A stretch of 64,000 nucleotides of DNA from Theocolax elegans. Taxonomy: Eukaryota > Arthropoda > Insecta > Hymenoptera > Cerocephalidae. Both the position numbers and the translations under genes were made by a program. Location of the stretch: positions 31,617,058 to 31,681,057 of the forward strand of contig CM047426.1 in the NCBI GenBank assembly GCA_026168455.1, written 5' to 3'. Numbering within the stretch: position 1 is the first letter of the stretch; each line of letters starts with the position of its first letter. This document shows positions 61,621-64,000 of this stretch, piece after piece. The notes below the pieces were generated by a model. That model did not search any database. It had not been told where the DNA came from and was given only the letters and a program-made list of their open reading frames with translations.

Positions 61621-63400
61621 AAGCGCTATTGGATCATGAATTCTTTACAAAAATGTTTATCTGAATGAATTATGTCTGAATAGCATTAACAAGGAAAGGA
61701 CATAGTCTTTGGGGAACGAATTTATTTGTAGAATATGATTCTTTGACTCAAATAAGAAGATCCGCGCTCAGGGTTTTGTTTCGTAAGCCCTAGGGACAAC
61801 AATATTCGACATTTTTAAAACATCTAGGGGGAAAAGGTTTTTACGCTAATATGAATAACTCAATTTCTATTAAATCTACAGCTGTTGTCTAAAAACGAGA
61901 AGACAGCTGATATGAACAGCTATCATTTACATATTGGTTTGTTTAAATATCTTAAACTGTTTCAAAGTTATGTTTATTTGAAATATAATTACAAATTTAC
62001 AGTACGTTTTTCATCTTATTTCTTTGAGTATTTTTGATCAAATGTATCTTTTGTACTGTTCAAACTATATAAACAAACCAAAGTTCAAATATGTAGCTGT
62101 AAATGTCAGCTGTTTTCTCGTTATTAGATAGTACCTCTAGAATTAATAAAACTTGAGTTATTTCAAATGATGCAAAATCCTGTTTTCCTAGATTTTTTAA
62201 AAATATCAAATATACTACTAGAACCCATGGGACAAAAACCTGAGATATAAGTCTTTTTATTTTGTCCAAAGAATTATATTCCACGATTTCAAATAAATTC
62301 GTTCTCTAAAGGCCCATGTCCTCTCCTTGCAAGTAAGCAACTTAAATATAGCGACGATAAACAATAAATTATTTAATACGTTAATTAATAGATTTACATA
62401 ACCACAAACAATACAAATGGTAAGGTAGAGGGCGACAATTAGACTAGATACGTCGATGATGAGTCGATGCGACGAGATCAAAGTAACGCAGGTTTACGTA
62501 TTAATGTGTATTAGTCAAACATAATATAGATAAAAAAACGTTACAATTATTTTATATTTTATTTATTACAAACAACAAGTATATCTATTATTTACCTTAT
62601 TTTTTATCAATCCTAACGAGCGCAAATATATGTAATAATTATTAAATGAAAGAACAATATCTATTTAGATTTTGTAATATCATTTCATTGTCATAGCATC
62701 TTTTACGAAGTTCTAACAGAGTGGTATCTCAAAGGAACGCTAGTTTCATATAAGTTTTACAAACTTAGTTTACTTTGAAAAATACAAAAAAAGAACTGTA
62801 GTCAACTTACTTGCTTCGTCAACTTTATGGATACTCGTTCTAGGAGAAATTTCAAACTCTTTTTTTTTATTTATTTCTAACGAAATGGCACGGCTTTGGC
62901 AGAAAGTCATTCTCATAGAATTAAAAAAAAATTTTATATGCATTTTATTAAAATAAGTATTTTAATACATTTTTTAAATTGAAAGAAATTGAGCCAAACA
63001 AAATTATTTTCAGGTTACTCGGAAAATCCTTCTATTTTCATCACTAAAAAAACTGTGTGACATATCAAAATGCAATAGACAATCAATTGTAAACCAAATT
63101 TATGTATTGTAACCTCATTTAAAGATCATCCTAATATATATATATATATATACGTATGGATGTATGGAAGCATATTCTTATAAGACAACGTTCAAGACAA
63201 TAATTTTTTGACCGATTTAGCTTTAATTTTAACTTCTCTATACTTTAAGATATATCAGTTAAAAATATATTAAGCTGTGGCGCTATTTACAATTGTCTAA
63301 AATCAATTTTTGTACAATATTTTCAGAGATAAACATATAAAAATGGTGAAAATTATTAATGCTACAAAATTTTCATTTCAACGTTGAACTTAATACTGAG
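61621..63400. other. AT-rich non-coding stretch
   Basis: Two neighbouring minus-strand frames (62060-62284 and 62257-62481) overlap but show only hydrophobic, AT-driven composition. A short TA run lies at about 63137-63152. No gene called. Confidence 0.45.
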
Positions 63401-63409
63401 TACTAGCTG

Positions 63410-64000
63410 TCCTGTCCTCAAAATAACATTAAACGAAGTTAAAAGAATACTTGTGGGCATCCAGGAGGCCAGGGCGAACTTGTTAAAAGTTACTCCAACT
63501 TCTTATACTCTTTAATCGTCCCCTCAGTCAGCACCATGCATACTGGTTCTTTCTGAGGTTATAATGAAATCAAGATGTCTATAGCTTGCAGAAACACACC
63601 AACATCTCGAAGAGGTTCTTACCGCTAACCCAAAAGTCAGGACAAGCAAGATTGAAGTCGCTCCGATTACTTAATGCTATGCATTGTCTACTGAAATCCA
63701 GACAAGAAAGGATAATTGCAGCTTGACTGAATAACATAGTTGTATAGGAAACAATGTTAGAAGTGAGATTTTTTGAGGATATTCGTAAAGATATTGTTGC
63801 AAAACAATAATTTAGCAAATCGCAACAAATTTAAAAATTATCGTGGCAACCTGACACTACTTCACAGCAGCACATCAAAGGTCATTCAGGTAGCATCAAA
63901 GAGACGTATACCAGCATCATCGACATTTCGCATGTTAACAGGGACTCGAACCACTGCAAAGAGGAATTGACCCAATCAGCCGATAACGCCGAGAAAAGGA
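63410..64000. other. Compositionally distinct block running off the right edge
   Basis: Base composition becomes clearly less AT-rich from about 63410. Frames of 65-79 codons exist on both strands (63579-63818 minus, 63773-63970 plus) without a motif I recognise. This is how the edge of a transposable element or an exon-bearing region could look. The window ends before it can be decided. Confidence 0.3.

Noticed and set aside
1..64000. CRISPR array or bacterial-type systems
   Set aside because: No regularly spaced direct repeats with unique spacers; all tandem repeats are contiguous microsatellites or minisatellites, and the genome is eukaryotic in character.
1..64000. Known insect microRNAs (let-7, bantam, miR-1, miR-8, miR-9, miR-10, miR-124 and similar)
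   Set aside because: Looked for their mature sequences by eye on the plus strand and found none; the check is not exhaustive.

Overview
The window looks like non-coding DNA from an animal nuclear genome, most likely an insect. The base composition is strongly AT-rich (by eye about two thirds A+T). Microsatellites are frequent, CpG is not depleted in the GC-richer islands, and most recognisable features are transposable elements of insect type: an LTR retrotransposon primed by tRNA-Lys, a Penelope-like element remnant, TA-flanked MITEs, a long fold-back element and 5S-rRNA-like SINE sequences. Hymenoptera (ant, bee or wasp) would fit the composition, but nothing seen here proves it. I found no convincing host protein-coding exon, tRNA gene, CRISPR array or bacterial-style operon. 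The open reading frames are short, mostly lie across simple repeats, and match no family I recognise. The window is best read as an intergenic stretch or as the inside of a very large intron.

Layout. 1-9 kb: AT-rich DNA with a 433-bp MITE (969-1401), a roughly 750-bp unclassified dispersed repeat (1866-2744) carrying its own 130-bp nested MITE (1947-2076), a minisatellite at 5.7 kb, a 5S-rRNA-derived SINE-like sequence (6921-7379) and a 231-bp hairpin MITE (8434-8664). 9-25 kb: AT-rich DNA with a CpG/GA-rich promoter-like island (13.77-14.31 kb), microsatellites, a second, inverted copy of the dispersed repeat (21001-21735) that lacks the nested MITE, and enhancer-like islands at 9.6 and 24.1 kb. 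25-41 kb: AT-rich DNA broken by GC-richer, CpG-rich islands (26.2, 30.1, 33.0, 36.85 and 37.7 kb) that may be promoters or enhancers. 41.0-44.9 kb: the most striking feature, a complete and very young non-autonomous LTR retrotransposon of 3,882 bp. It has two 1,210-bp LTRs that I see differing at two positions, a 4-bp AATT target duplication, a tRNA-Lys primer binding site, a polypurine tract and only 1.46 kb of internal sequence with three small overlapping ORFs. 45.2-45.7 kb: the decayed 3' end of a Penelope-like element with its GIY-YIG endonuclease. 49.25-50.83 kb: a 1.58-kb nearly complete palindrome (fold-back transposon). 52-64 kb: AT-rich DNA with more islands, a second 5S-like sequence (about 61.16-61.25 kb) and, at the right edge, about 590 bp of less AT-rich sequence running off the window.

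No genes here work together as a pathway. The biology visible is transposable-element dynamics plus candidate cis-regulatory islands. The strongest candidates for something undescribed are the compact LTR element, with its stepped ORFs and internally repetitive LTRs, and the fold-back element, which could be transcribed as a long hairpin RNA.
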